The notes under the pieces: model-generated
What the model saw: only the letters and a program-made list of their open reading frames with translations
Told to the model about the DNA's origin: nothing
Database searches by the model: none
NCBI GenBank assembly: GCA_040391785.1
Contig: JBEBXH010000007.1
Span: 55,416-119,415, forward strand
DNA length: 64,000 nt
Direction of reading: 5' to 3'
DNA from: UBA5239 sp040391785
Lineage (GTDB): Bacteria > Verrucomicrobiota > Lentisphaeria > Victivallales > Victivallaceae
Position numbers and translations under genes: made by a program
Part shown: positions 25,843 through 33,862 of the stretch, in pieces
How positions within the stretch are numbered: position 1 is the first letter of the stretch
Layout of the letters: each line of letters opens with the position of its first letter

Positions 25843-26667
25843 TCAATCCATCGGACTGTGTTGACGGTATTGAATAGGCGACATGCCGGTTTTGCGGCGG
25901 ATCAGCCGGCAGAAATAACTTTCGTAAACCATACCGCATTCGTAGGCCACCTCCTTGACCGGCAGATTCGTTTCGCGCAGCAGCGACAGCGCGTGCTGGA
26001 TCCGGATCTGCGCCAGATAATCCCCCGGCGCGATCGCCATGGCCCGGAGGAATACCCGGTTCAGCGTCGTCCGGTGTACGCCGAGCTTCTCCGCCAGGCT
26101 CTGGACGGTGGTCCCCGCGTTGCCGTATTCCTCGTGGGCCAGCTGGATGAAATCCTTGACCAGGTCGTGTTCCTGCGAATGCCCCAGCGTACCGCCCGCC
26201 AGCGCCAGAATTTCCGCCGCCGCCGCGATGGCGTGCCGCTGGGCGTACGGCGTCCGCTGTTTCAGCAGCGACTCGATTTCCAGAAAATGCTGCGTCGGGC
26301 ATTCCCCCGCGTAAAATCCATCCCCGGGATAACCGTACGTATTCATGAACGCCGCCGCTCCGGGCCCGTCGAACGTAAACCAGTAATAGCGCCACTGATG
26401 CACCCGGTCCACCGATTTGTGGTAATGCTCCTCCAGCGGCAGGTGATAAAACACCTCGCCCCGCGACACCCGGAACGTCCGGTCCGGCAGTACCACCTCT
26501 CCCGCCCCGTCTACCGTCCAGAAAAGCTGTACCAGATTTTTCAACGCCCCGTCCACCCTTTCGAACCAGCCGCCGGGCGCTTCGTTGTACCCGACTGACC
26601 GCACATGGAACGGCAGCGGCAGTGCCGGCAGCTCGTTCGGATTCGGGCGGCTGATGATTTTGCGCAT
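25843..26667 (-). CDS. AraC-family transcriptional regulator of the NagB-like operon
   Basis: The 274-residue protein has an N-terminal cupin-like sensor (residues about 1-150; VVLPDRTFRVSRGEVFYHLP) and a C-terminal double helix-turn-helix of the AraC type (GTTVQSLAEKLGVHRTTLNR; LPVKEVAYECGMVYESYFCR). The ATG at 26667 has the ribosome site AGGAG; an upstream in-frame ATG lies in the direct repeats. It is divergent from the NagB-like/amidohydrolase/DUF4091 operon and likely activates it. Confidence 0.88.
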   Translation of the reverse strand: MRKIISRPNPNELPALPLPFHVRSVGYNEAPGGWFERVDGALKNLVQLFWTVDGAGEVVLPDRTFRVSRGEVFYHLPLEEHYHKSVDRVHQWRYYWFTFDGPGAAAFMNTYGYPGDGFYAGECPTQHFLEIESLLKQRTPYAQRHAIAAAAEILALAGGTLGHSQEHDLVKDFIQLAHEEYGNAGTTVQSLAEKLGVHRTTLNRVFLRAMAIAPGDYLAQIRIQHALSLLRETNLPVKEVAYECGMVYESYFCRLIRRKTGMSPIQYRQHSPMD

Positions 26668-26681
26668 TTCCTTCACTCCTG

Positions 26682-26750
26682 CATCAAATGTATCATACAT
26701 ACATCAAATTTATTATTGCCGGTTTTACTATACCATAGTATTATAGTAAA
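26682..26750. promoter_or_regulatory. Direct repeats and inverted repeat between AraC gene and NagB-like operon
   Basis: CATCAAATGTAT (26682-26693) and CATCAAATTTAT (26702-26713) are near-identical direct repeats 20 bases apart, the arrangement bound by AraC-type dimers. Further right, TTTACTATA (26724-26732) and TATAGTAAA (26742-26750) form a perfect inverted repeat with a nine-base spacer just before the NagB-like gene. Confidence 0.55.
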
Positions 26751-26786
26751 TAGAAATCGAATTCCAGCAAAATAAGGAAAAATACC

Positions 26787-27638
26787 ATGAAACGCTCCGA
26801 AGAAGTCCGCAGAATTCTCGCATTATCGGTAGCCGAACTCGAAAAGGAAGCCGCCGGACACCTGAAGATAACTCAAACACTCGATGAACTTTATGAGTTT
26901 CTGGCCAATGAAATGGTCAATGAGTTCCGCAAAGCTGCCGCCGGCGACAAAATCGTTTCGTTCATTATGCCGGTGGGCCCCACCCAGCCCTACCGGATCA
27001 TGGCTGCCAAAATCAATTTCCTCGGGCTGAGCCTGAAAAATGTCCGCTTCTTTTTTATGGACGAATATTGCGACGATAATGACAACCTGATTCCCGAAAC
27101 TCATCCGCTGAGTTTCCGCGGCCAGGTCGGCAACCTCTTTTTCAACCACGTCCGCCCCGACCTGCTGATGCCGAAGGAGCAGATCATTTTCCCGACCCCG
27201 GAGAACCTCGCGGCGCTGCCGAAGATGATCGCAGACGCGGGCGGCATCGAGGTCTGCTACGGCGGCATCGGCATTCACGGCCACCTGGCGTTCAACGAGC
27301 CGGAGCCGGGCGTGGCGGACACCGATCCGCACATCCTGACCATCAACGAATTCACCCGGACCATCGACTCCACCCGTCACCGGGGCGTCGGCGGCAATCT
27401 GGTTAATTTTCCGCGCCGCGCCATCACGCTCGGCATGAAGCAGTGCCTCGGCGCGCGCCGCGTGCTGGTCATGACCCGCAACGAATCGCAGGAATTCTTC
27501 TGGGCAAACACCGTGGTACGCATTGCCGCGCTCGGCGCACCCGGCGACGACTACCCCGTCACCTACCTGCGCAATCACCCGAATTACCTGATCGTCACCG
27601 ACGTTCTCACCGCCACCGCACCCAAGTTCAATATATGA
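26787..27638 (+). CDS. Glucosamine-6-phosphate deaminase-like protein with altered active site
   Basis: The 283-residue protein belongs to the NagB/GPI isomerase-deaminase superfamily: SFIMPVGPTQPYRIMA phosphate loop, FFMDEYCDDND (the Asp of MDEY corresponds to Asp72 of E. coli NagB) and GGIGIHGHLAFNEPEPG. In NagB the last motif is GxGxDGHIAFNEP, where Asp141, His143 and Glu148 are catalytic; here Asp141 is replaced by His while His143 and Glu148 remain. The reaction may therefore differ from GlcN6P deamination. It is the first gene of a coupled operon, with its stop overlapping the amidohydrolase start. Confidence 0.82.
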   Translation: MKRSEEVRRILALSVAELEKEAAGHLKITQTLDELYEFLANEMVNEFRKAAAGDKIVSFIMPVGPTQPYRIMAAKINFLGLSLKNVRFFFMDEYCDDNDNLIPETHPLSFRGQVGNLFFNHVRPDLLMPKEQIIFPTPENLAALPKMIADAGGIEVCYGGIGIHGHLAFNEPEPGVADTDPHILTINEFTRTIDSTRHRGVGGNLVNFPRRAITLGMKQCLGARRVLVMTRNESQEFFWANTVVRIAALGAPGDDYPVTYLRNHPNYLIVTDVLTATAPKFNI

Positions 27639-28465
27639 GGACTATCGACGCCCACGCACATCTGCTCCGCAACCACCGCGGATTCGACAAAATCGTCGAG
27701 TCCGGGGTTTACGAGCACATCTGGCTGGCTGACCTCTCCGGCATCGCCCTGCCGGGCTACGAGCTCGCCACGCAGGATGAGGTGCTGCAGGCGACGAAGG
27801 ATTTCGCCGGGCGCGTTTCCGCCTTCGGCTTCCTGGACTTCAATCAGGATGTTTCCGAGATCGACCGCCTGCGGGAAAAAGGCTTCGTCGGCCTCAAGCC
27901 CTACAAACCGGAGTTGCCCTACAGCCATCCGCGCTATTTCGAGCACTACCGCCGGGCGCAGGAGCTCAAAATGCCGATCCTGTTCCACACCGGCCTCGTC
28001 GCCCTCGGCCACGGTTATGACGGAAACGCTACCGGCCACGGTTACGGCCCGGACAACATGCGCCCCGCGCACCTCGCTGGGGTGGCGGAGGCGTTCCCCG
28101 AGCTGGTCATTATCGGCGGACACCTCGGCTGGCCGTGGATCGAGGAAACGGCGCAGAACCTTTATTATTACCGCAACATTTGCCACGATGTGAGCGGCTA
28201 CCGCCGCGCCATCGACCAGTTGCCCGAGCTGCTCGACCGCCGCTGCCACGACGGTACCCCGCGTTTTTTCAACGACAAAATGCATTTCGCCACCGATTCC
28301 TTCTACGGCACCCCCGCCGAAAACGAAAAATCGCTACGGATTCACTCCTTCTGGCGGCTCTATTTCGAGTTCATCGGTGAATTGTATTACCGCTGGGGCG
28401 ATCCCGCTGAACAGGAAAAATTCTTCTATTTCAATGCCAAAAAAATACAGGATATCTGGACATGA
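27635..28465 (+). CDS. Amidohydrolase-family protein (metal-dependent hydrolase)
   Basis: The 276-residue protein starts TIDAHAHLL (the HxH metal motif), followed by a TIM barrel with PILFHTGLVALGHG, VIIGGHLGWPWIEE and an Asp in HFATDSFYG. It fits amidohydrolase family 2 (PF04909), whose members act as hydrolases or decarboxylases. The ATG at 27635 overlaps the upstream stop as ATGA; longer frames upstream overlap the NagB-like gene and are not credible. No signal peptide. With a NagB-like partner, an amide or lactone step in amino-sugar or related breakdown is a guess. Confidence 0.82.
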   Translation: MRTIDAHAHLLRNHRGFDKIVESGVYEHIWLADLSGIALPGYELATQDEVLQATKDFAGRVSAFGFLDFNQDVSEIDRLREKGFVGLKPYKPELPYSHPRYFEHYRRAQELKMPILFHTGLVALGHGYDGNATGHGYGPDNMRPAHLAGVAEAFPELVIIGGHLGWPWIEETAQNLYYYRNICHDVSGYRRAIDQLPELLDRRCHDGTPRFFNDKMHFATDSFYGTPAENEKSLRIHSFWRLYFEFIGELYYRWGDPAEQEKFFYFNAKKIQDIWT

Positions 28466-30111
28466 TTCTGCAAACCCGACTTATCAGCTCCCTCGAAAAA
28501 GTGTTCTGCCTCCGCGACCTCGCCGCCGCCGAAATCAACAGTCTCCAGTTGATGAAGGGCGAAACCGCCGCCTTCCAGCTGGCGTTCAAATGCGATACCC
28601 ACGGGCTGGAAATCAGCTGCGAAATCGGCTCGCGGCTCCGCGATTACGTTTCCGTGCGCGAAGTCGGACTGGTGCCCTGCGAGCACCCCGCCATGCCGGA
28701 GGATCCATTCATCCTGACCAACGAGCCCGGGCTGTTCCCGAATCCGCTGCTGCCGCACACCGGGCCGTATACCTCCACGCGCGCCCGCTGGAACGCCTTC
28801 TGGTTTACGGTCGAACTGCCGGAGAATTTCAAACCGGGCGTTCATTCGCTCGAAATCAGACTGCGTTATCAGTCGGCTTACACTCAGGACGCCCCCGTTT
28901 TCGAACAGCAGATCACTCTCCCCATCGAAGTCCTGCCCGCCGTGCTGGCCCCACAGGAAATGATTCTCACGCACTGGTTTTATGCCGACTGCCTGATGAC
29001 CCATTACAAGGTCAACTGCTGGAGCGAAGAACACTGGCGCATCATCGGCAATTTCATGCGCAACATGGCCGCGCACGACCTGAATATGGTGCTCACGCCC
29101 CTGTGGACTGTGCCGCTGGATACCGACGTCGGCAGCGAGCGCCCCACCACGCAACTGCTGCAGATCAACTATCATGACGGTCGATACGAGTTCGATTTTT
29201 CGCTGCTGGAGCGCTGGCTCGACCTGGCCTTCGCAAGCGGCCTCAAATACATCGAATTTTCGCACATCTGTACGCAATGGGGTGCGGCGAAAACTCCGAA
29301 AATCCTGGTCGAAGTCGACGGCAAACTTGAGAAGCGTTTCGGCTGGCACGCCGCCTCCGATTCAGCCGAATACCGCGAATTTCTGGCGCAACTGCTGCCG
29401 CAGCTGCTGGCGCTGATCGAGCGGCGCGGCATCCGCGAACAATGCTATTTCCACATTTCCGACGAACCGCAGGAAATCCATCTGGAGCACTATCGCGAAA
29501 TATCGCGCTATGTGGCGCAACTCCTGCCGGGCTGCAAGATCATCGACGCGCTGTCGGAAGTGTCGTTTTTCCGCGAGGGCGCCTGCCGGTGCCCGGTGCC
29601 GTGCATCACCGATGTGGAGCATTTCCTTGGCGAGCCGGTTCCGGAACGCTGGGTTTACTACTGCGGCAACTACCAGCGCAACCTGCCGAACCGCCAGTTC
29701 GGCATGGCCTCGGTCCGCAACCGGATCACCGGGTTTATTTTCTACGTCTACGAGTTCGACGCCTTCCTGAACTGGGGTTATAACTTCTGGTATTCGCGCG
29801 GCAGCCGCCGGCAGGATCTGAACCCCTATCTGGTAACGGACGCCGGGCGGGCATTCTGCGGCGGCGGCTCGTTCGTGGTCTACCCGGGCACTGACGGCGA
29901 ACCGGTCGACTCGATTCACTACGAAGTTTTCCGCGAGGCGCTGCAGGATCTCCGCGCGCTGAAAATGCTCGAGCGTAAAATCGGCCGCGAACAGGTACTG
30001 GCGCTCCTCAACGAAAATCTGGAAGAAAAACTGAGCCTCTCCGTCTGGCCGAACGATCCCGCCTGGCTGCTGGCCAGGCGCCAACAAATCAACCGCCTGA
30101 TCTGTTCATAA
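28462..30111 (+). CDS. DUF4091 glycoside hydrolase-domain protein, cytoplasmic
   Basis: The 549-residue protein has no signal peptide. Residues about 1-160 form a beta-rich region (KGETAAFQLAFKCDTHGLEI). Residues about 165-540 match the DUF4091 barrel: LTHWFYADCLMTHYKV, CYFHISDEPQEIHLEHY (candidate catalytic Asp/Glu), GFIFYVYEFDAFLNWGYNFW and HYEVFREALQDLRALKML. Its start overlaps the amidohydrolase stop (ATGA), the third gene of a coupled operon. Unlike the DUF4091-like proteins of cassettes A and C it appears to be intracellular. Confidence 0.82.
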   Translation: MILQTRLISSLEKVFCLRDLAAAEINSLQLMKGETAAFQLAFKCDTHGLEISCEIGSRLRDYVSVREVGLVPCEHPAMPEDPFILTNEPGLFPNPLLPHTGPYTSTRARWNAFWFTVELPENFKPGVHSLEIRLRYQSAYTQDAPVFEQQITLPIEVLPAVLAPQEMILTHWFYADCLMTHYKVNCWSEEHWRIIGNFMRNMAAHDLNMVLTPLWTVPLDTDVGSERPTTQLLQINYHDGRYEFDFSLLERWLDLAFASGLKYIEFSHICTQWGAAKTPKILVEVDGKLEKRFGWHAASDSAEYREFLAQLLPQLLALIERRGIREQCYFHISDEPQEIHLEHYREISRYVAQLLPGCKIIDALSEVSFFREGACRCPVPCITDVEHFLGEPVPERWVYYCGNYQRNLPNRQFGMASVRNRITGFIFYVYEFDAFLNWGYNFWYSRGSRRQDLNPYLVTDAGRAFCGGGSFVVYPGTDGEPVDSIHYEVFREALQDLRALKMLERKIGREQVLALLNENLEEKLSLSVWPNDPAWLLARRQQINRLICS

Positions 30112-30174
30112 TCCGGGTTGAATTTTTCACGTTCAGGATGTAATTTTACCGCAATAAAAAATTGAGGATAAATT

Positions 30175-30597
30175 ATGTCTGACCTGACCCGCCTGAGCCT
30201 GTCGCTTGAAGATTCGCTGTGCCGGAAACTGGACGATATGGTCCAGCAGCACAATTACAGCAACCGTTCGGAATTCATCCGCGACCTGCTTCGCGACAAA
30301 CTGGTCGAGGAGCAATGGGCGCAATCCCGCGAGGTTCTGGGCACGATCACGCTGGTATACGACCACCATCAGCGCGGGTTGAACGCCGCCCTGACGCAGA
30401 TCCAGCACGATTCCCATGCGCACATCCTGGCCGGCACCCACGTGCACCTGAGCCACGAAATCTGCGCCGAAATGATCATGCTGACCGGTTCCCCCGACGA
30501 TGTGAAAAAGCTCTTCACCGAACTGCGAAAGCCGAAAGGCATCCTCCACGCGGTGCTGAGTATGAGCTCGACCGGCACGGAATTAGTTGATAGTTGA
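30175..30597 (+). CDS. nikR: Nickel-responsive transcriptional regulator NikR
   Basis: The 140-residue protein has a ribbon-helix-helix domain (LTRLSLSLEDSLCRKLDDMV) and the C-terminal ACT-like nickel domain with the ligand pattern HVHLSHEIC (equivalent to His87, His89 and Cys95 in E. coli) plus the DHHQRGL histidine. With nickel bound it represses nickel uptake. No nickel transporter or nickel enzyme gene is nearby. Its last residues and stop codon lie inside a heptamer repeat, so the original C-terminus may have been replaced. Confidence 0.92.
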   Translation: MSDLTRLSLSLEDSLCRKLDDMVQQHNYSNRSEFIRDLLRDKLVEEQWAQSREVLGTITLVYDHHQRGLNAALTQIQHDSHAHILAGTHVHLSHEICAEMIMLTGSPDDVKKLFTELRKPKGILHAVLSMSSTGTELVDS

Positions 30598-30618
30598 CAG
30601 TTGACAGTGGATAGTTAA
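30584..30618. repeat. Five-unit heptamer repeat overlapping the nikR stop
   Basis: TAGTTGA, TAGTTGA, CAGTTGA, CAGTGGA, TAGTTAA run without gaps. The TGA that ends nikR is part of the second unit. The unit sequence differs from the arrays at 7596 and 46064, but unit length and number are the same. Confidence 0.75.
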
Positions 30619-30627
30619 AAAGAAACC

Positions 30628-31620
30628 TTAGAACGGCCACTTGAGCAGAGTTGAGCCCCAGGTGAGGCCGCCGCCGACAGCGGTCAGAAGTATCGTCTGG
30701 CCCTTCTTCAGCAGCTTCTGCTGTACCATTTCGTCGAGCGCCAATGCAATGGTCGCCGCGCAAGTATTGCCATACAGATTGACGTTGGCGAAGACTTTGT
30801 CCTTGGGAATTCCGAGACGGTCCGCGGTGGCGTTCATAATCCGGAGATTGGCCTGGTGGGGCACCAGCCAGTCGATTTGATCGGCGGTCACGCCGTATTC
30901 GGCCATCACTTCGCGGCTGCATTCGGTCATCCAGCTGACGGCCAGGCGGAAAATCGCCTGTCCATCCATTTTCAGGAAATGCATATGCTGGTCAACCGTG
31001 TCGTGAGTGGCCGGCGTACCGGAGCCACCCGCCGGAATCAGCAAACGGTCCAGATGGGTACCGTCGGAACCGAGCTTGCAGCCGATGAAGCAGTCTTCGA
31101 CATCCTCGCCGCCGGCCAGCAGCACCGCCGAAGCAGCGTCGCCAAACAGCACGCAGGTATCACGATCGGACCAGTCGACAATGGCGGACATTTTTTCCGC
31201 CCCGACCACCAGCACCCGCTTCAGCTTCGGGTTTGCGACCATAAACGACCGCGCAGTTTCCAGACTGTAAACAAATCCGGTGCAGGCGGCCTGAACGTCG
31301 AAACAAAATGCTTTGGTATTGCCGAGCTTGCGTTGCAGAGCGCAGGCCGTACTTGGAAAAGTGAATTCGGGCGAGGTGGAGGACAACACGATCATATCCA
31401 CATCTTCCGCAGCCGTGTTGCCCATGGCCAGCGCCCGGCGGCACGCTTCGACACCGAGGTCGGAAACCTGCTGCTCCGGCGCGGCAATGCGCCGCTCGAC
31501 AATTCCGGTCCGGGTCCGGATCCACTCATCGTTGGTTTTGACGATCTTCTCAAGATCGAAATTCGTCATTATCTTTTCCGGCGTATACGAGCCGGTGCCA
31601 ATTATCGATATCCCCATCAA
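30628..31620 (-). CDS. fabH: 3-oxoacyl-ACP synthase III
   Basis: The 330-residue KAS III condenses a short acyl-CoA with malonyl-ACP to begin fatty acid synthesis. The catalytic triad is visible: Cys in VQAACTGFVYSL, His in VPHQANLRIM and Asn in NLYGNTCAATIAL. Length and ends are normal. The ATG at 31617, one codon later, is an equally good start. It is transcribed alone, convergent with nikR. Confidence 0.95.
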   Translation of the reverse strand: MMGISIIGTGSYTPEKIMTNFDLEKIVKTNDEWIRTRTGIVERRIAAPEQQVSDLGVEACRRALAMGNTAAEDVDMIVLSSTSPEFTFPSTACALQRKLGNTKAFCFDVQAACTGFVYSLETARSFMVANPKLKRVLVVGAEKMSAIVDWSDRDTCVLFGDAASAVLLAGGEDVEDCFIGCKLGSDGTHLDRLLIPAGGSGTPATHDTVDQHMHFLKMDGQAIFRLAVSWMTECSREVMAEYGVTADQIDWLVPHQANLRIMNATADRLGIPKDKVFANVNLYGNTCAATIALALDEMVQQKLLKKGQTILLTAVGGGLTWGSTLLKWPF

Positions 31621-31769
31621 TTAACCTACACACTGATTATTACAATACATTGATCTGTTTAAATTAACGCCAAAGTATCATTTTTTCAAGCGGACAAGAA
31701 AATTTTTTGTTCCAAATATTAACTTTCCGGAAAAATATAGAATCCCGGAAATTCAGATTTTTATCCAGA

Positions 31770-32420
31770 CTACTGTACGGGTTTTCGCATGGCGGCGATC
31801 TGGTCGAACCGTTTCTGTGAAGGGAGGCCGGATATTATTTCCTTATGAGGAAAACTCTTGTCATACTCGGCAAGAGCGGATTCGTCCACATTGTAGATCG
31901 CATCCTCGATATAGCGGCCCGTGATACCCGCCAAAGCATTTTCATACAATTCGCAGACATGGAGGGCCACGGCGTACATGTTATCCTCGGTTCGGATTCC
32001 CAGCCCTTCGGCAGCCACAAATCCCTGCCGCGTATAATAATTGGGCTCGCCATAAAGCAGAATCGCACGAAACCCCATCTGCCGCGCCAACTTCCGCGTA
32101 TGCCCGATCAGCCTGCCGCTGATCCCCTGGCGCTGGTATTCCGGCAGTACCGAGATGGGGCCCAGGCTCAGAACCTCGTAATCCTTGCCGTCATCGCCCT
32201 TGATAACTGTTTTCAGGTAAACGACATTGCCGATGATTTTCCCGTCATGCACCGCCACAAAGTCGAGTTCGGGCAGAAATGCCGGGCATCCGCGCATGAC
32301 ATGCACCATGAAATGTGAATCACTGCCGGGCGAATGATGATTCCAGAACGCTTCCCGCGTCACATTTTCCGTTTCGCGATAATCTGCGGGTACTTCAAGC
32401 CGCAATTCAATATCAATCAT
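31770..32420 (-). CDS. GNAT-family N-acetyltransferase
   Basis: The 216-residue protein has the GNAT acetyl-CoA site (LGPISVLPEYQRQGISGRLI, the QxxGxG/A motif) and the preceding VAVHDGKIIGNVVYLK strand. It resembles YhbS-like acetyltransferases whose substrates are unknown. It stands alone; the gap to fabH has no gene. Confidence 0.85.
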   Translation of the reverse strand: MIDIELRLEVPADYRETENVTREAFWNHHSPGSDSHFMVHVMRGCPAFLPELDFVAVHDGKIIGNVVYLKTVIKGDDGKDYEVLSLGPISVLPEYQRQGISGRLIGHTRKLARQMGFRAILLYGEPNYYTRQGFVAAEGLGIRTEDNMYAVALHVCELYENALAGITGRYIEDAIYNVDESALAEYDKSFPHKEIISGLPSQKRFDQIAAMRKPVQ

Positions 32421-32435
32421 AATAAATTCCTTAAA

Positions 32436-32469
32436 TAAAAAACCTCCCGGCTTGCGAAGCTCGGGAGGT
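32436..32469 (-). terminator. Intrinsic terminator after the first PpiC gene
   Basis: On the reverse strand ACCTCCCG (32469-32462) pairs with CGGGAGGT (32449-32442), with an extra inner GCTT/AAGC stem, followed by a T run. Confidence 0.85.
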
Positions 32470-32496
32470 ATGATCGAAAACTCAAATCCAATTGGA

Positions 32497-33837
32497 TTAT
32501 TTGGCTGCCGGGGGCGCCGCTGCCGGGGCTTCGGCCGGGGCCGGAGCGGGAGTCGCCGGGGTTTCTACCGGGATCGTCGGTACCTCGGGACGGCGGGGGA
32601 GCTCGACGAAGATCTTGACCTTGCGGTCGGCGCGGGCTTTTTCGATTTCCGCGGCCATGACGTCCTGCGTCTTTTTCGCTTTCAACATTTCTTCGGCCTG
32701 CGCCTTGGCTTCCTCAAAGGTCTGCACCTTTTCCTTTATCGACGCGTCGCGGCGAATGATATGATAACCGAATTCGGTCAGAACCGGTTCGCTGATTTCG
32801 CCTTCCTTCAGGGCAAAAGCGGCATCTTCAAACGGCTTGATCATCCGGCCGCGCCCGAACACGCCGAGCGAACCCTGTTCGTATTTGCTGTCGCAATCGC
32901 TGACCGCGGCGGCGATTTTGCCGAAATCCGCCGGATTCTTGCGAATTTCTTCCAGGGTCTTTTTCGCCTGTTCCTGCGCCTTATCCATGGCTGCCTTGTC
33001 CTTCTGGTCCTTGACCATGAACAGGATATGCGAGGCCCGGATCGTGCCCGGCGGATCGGCCGGAGTGGTGAAAAACGCCTGCTTGTTCGCTTCGTAGAAT
33101 TCCCGTGCTTCGGCGTCGGTCACTTTGACCCCGGCCTGAAGCTGGTCGTAATATTTCTTGATCAGGGCGTTGTCCTGAATCCCTTTTTCCTTGGACATCT
33201 GGTCGATATGCGCATCCAACGTCAGCTTTTCGGCACCCAGTGCCGATTTCAGCATATTGAAGCGGAACGGATCTTCCTTTTCCATTTTCCGGACATTCTC
33301 ATTGAGCATACTCTTGACTTCTTCCGGGGTGATACTCATGCCTTTGTCGCGGATAATTTTCAGGACAATTTCGAGGTTGACATAGTTATTGACCAGTTCA
33401 TATCCGATCGACTTCAGGTCATCCTGATTGATGTTCGGGGGAATCCGCCCCTGAAACTGAGCCATGAAGATATCGACAATGACCTGCTTTGCGACCGGCT
33501 TGCCGTCCATTTCCGCCACCGGATCGGGGAGAAATGCCCAAAGGTCGGCCGGCGGCGGCTTCGGAGCCGCAGGCTTCTGCGGTTGGCCCGGAGCAGGCTG
33601 CACGACCGGCGGCTCGGGCGGAACGACCAGCCCGGTGGGGTCCTTGGATTCCATGCTGTAAGTACCGGTGGTACCGGCCTTTTCGGCATTTTTCTTGCCG
33701 GCGTCTTTGCTGATTACATAAAAAACGATGCCGATGATCGCCAGAATCGCGACGATCGCGATGATGTTGATCTTCTTTTCCATTCCTTTTTCGGGCGGAG
33801 CCACTTTGGGCTGCTCGACGGGTTTTTCTTCGGACAT
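32497..33837 (-). CDS. Membrane-anchored parvulin-type peptidyl-prolyl isomerase (SurA/PpiC-like)
   Basis: The 446-residue protein has a short cytoplasmic start, one membrane helix (residues about 24-42, INIIAIVAILAIIGIVFYVI), a Pro-rich linker, a SurA-like helical region (residues about 90-260) and one parvulin domain (RASHILFMVKDQKDKA ... GSLGVFGRGRMIKPFEDAAF ... LTEFGYHIIRRD). The tail is Pro/Ala-rich. It should fold or chaperone exported proteins at the membrane. It is 25 bases downstream of a paralogue, so both are probably on one transcript. Confidence 0.9.
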   Translation of the reverse strand: MSEEKPVEQPKVAPPEKGMEKKINIIAIVAILAIIGIVFYVISKDAGKKNAEKAGTTGTYSMESKDPTGLVVPPEPPVVQPAPGQPQKPAAPKPPPADLWAFLPDPVAEMDGKPVAKQVIVDIFMAQFQGRIPPNINQDDLKSIGYELVNNYVNLEIVLKIIRDKGMSITPEEVKSMLNENVRKMEKEDPFRFNMLKSALGAEKLTLDAHIDQMSKEKGIQDNALIKKYYDQLQAGVKVTDAEAREFYEANKQAFFTTPADPPGTIRASHILFMVKDQKDKAAMDKAQEQAKKTLEEIRKNPADFGKIAAAVSDCDSKYEQGSLGVFGRGRMIKPFEDAAFALKEGEISEPVLTEFGYHIIRRDASIKEKVQTFEEAKAQAEEMLKAKKTQDVMAAEIEKARADRKVKIFVELPRRPEVPTIPVETPATPAPAPAEAPAAAPPAAK

Positions 33838-33862
33838 TGTCGGGACCTCCTGTTACTGAGCC

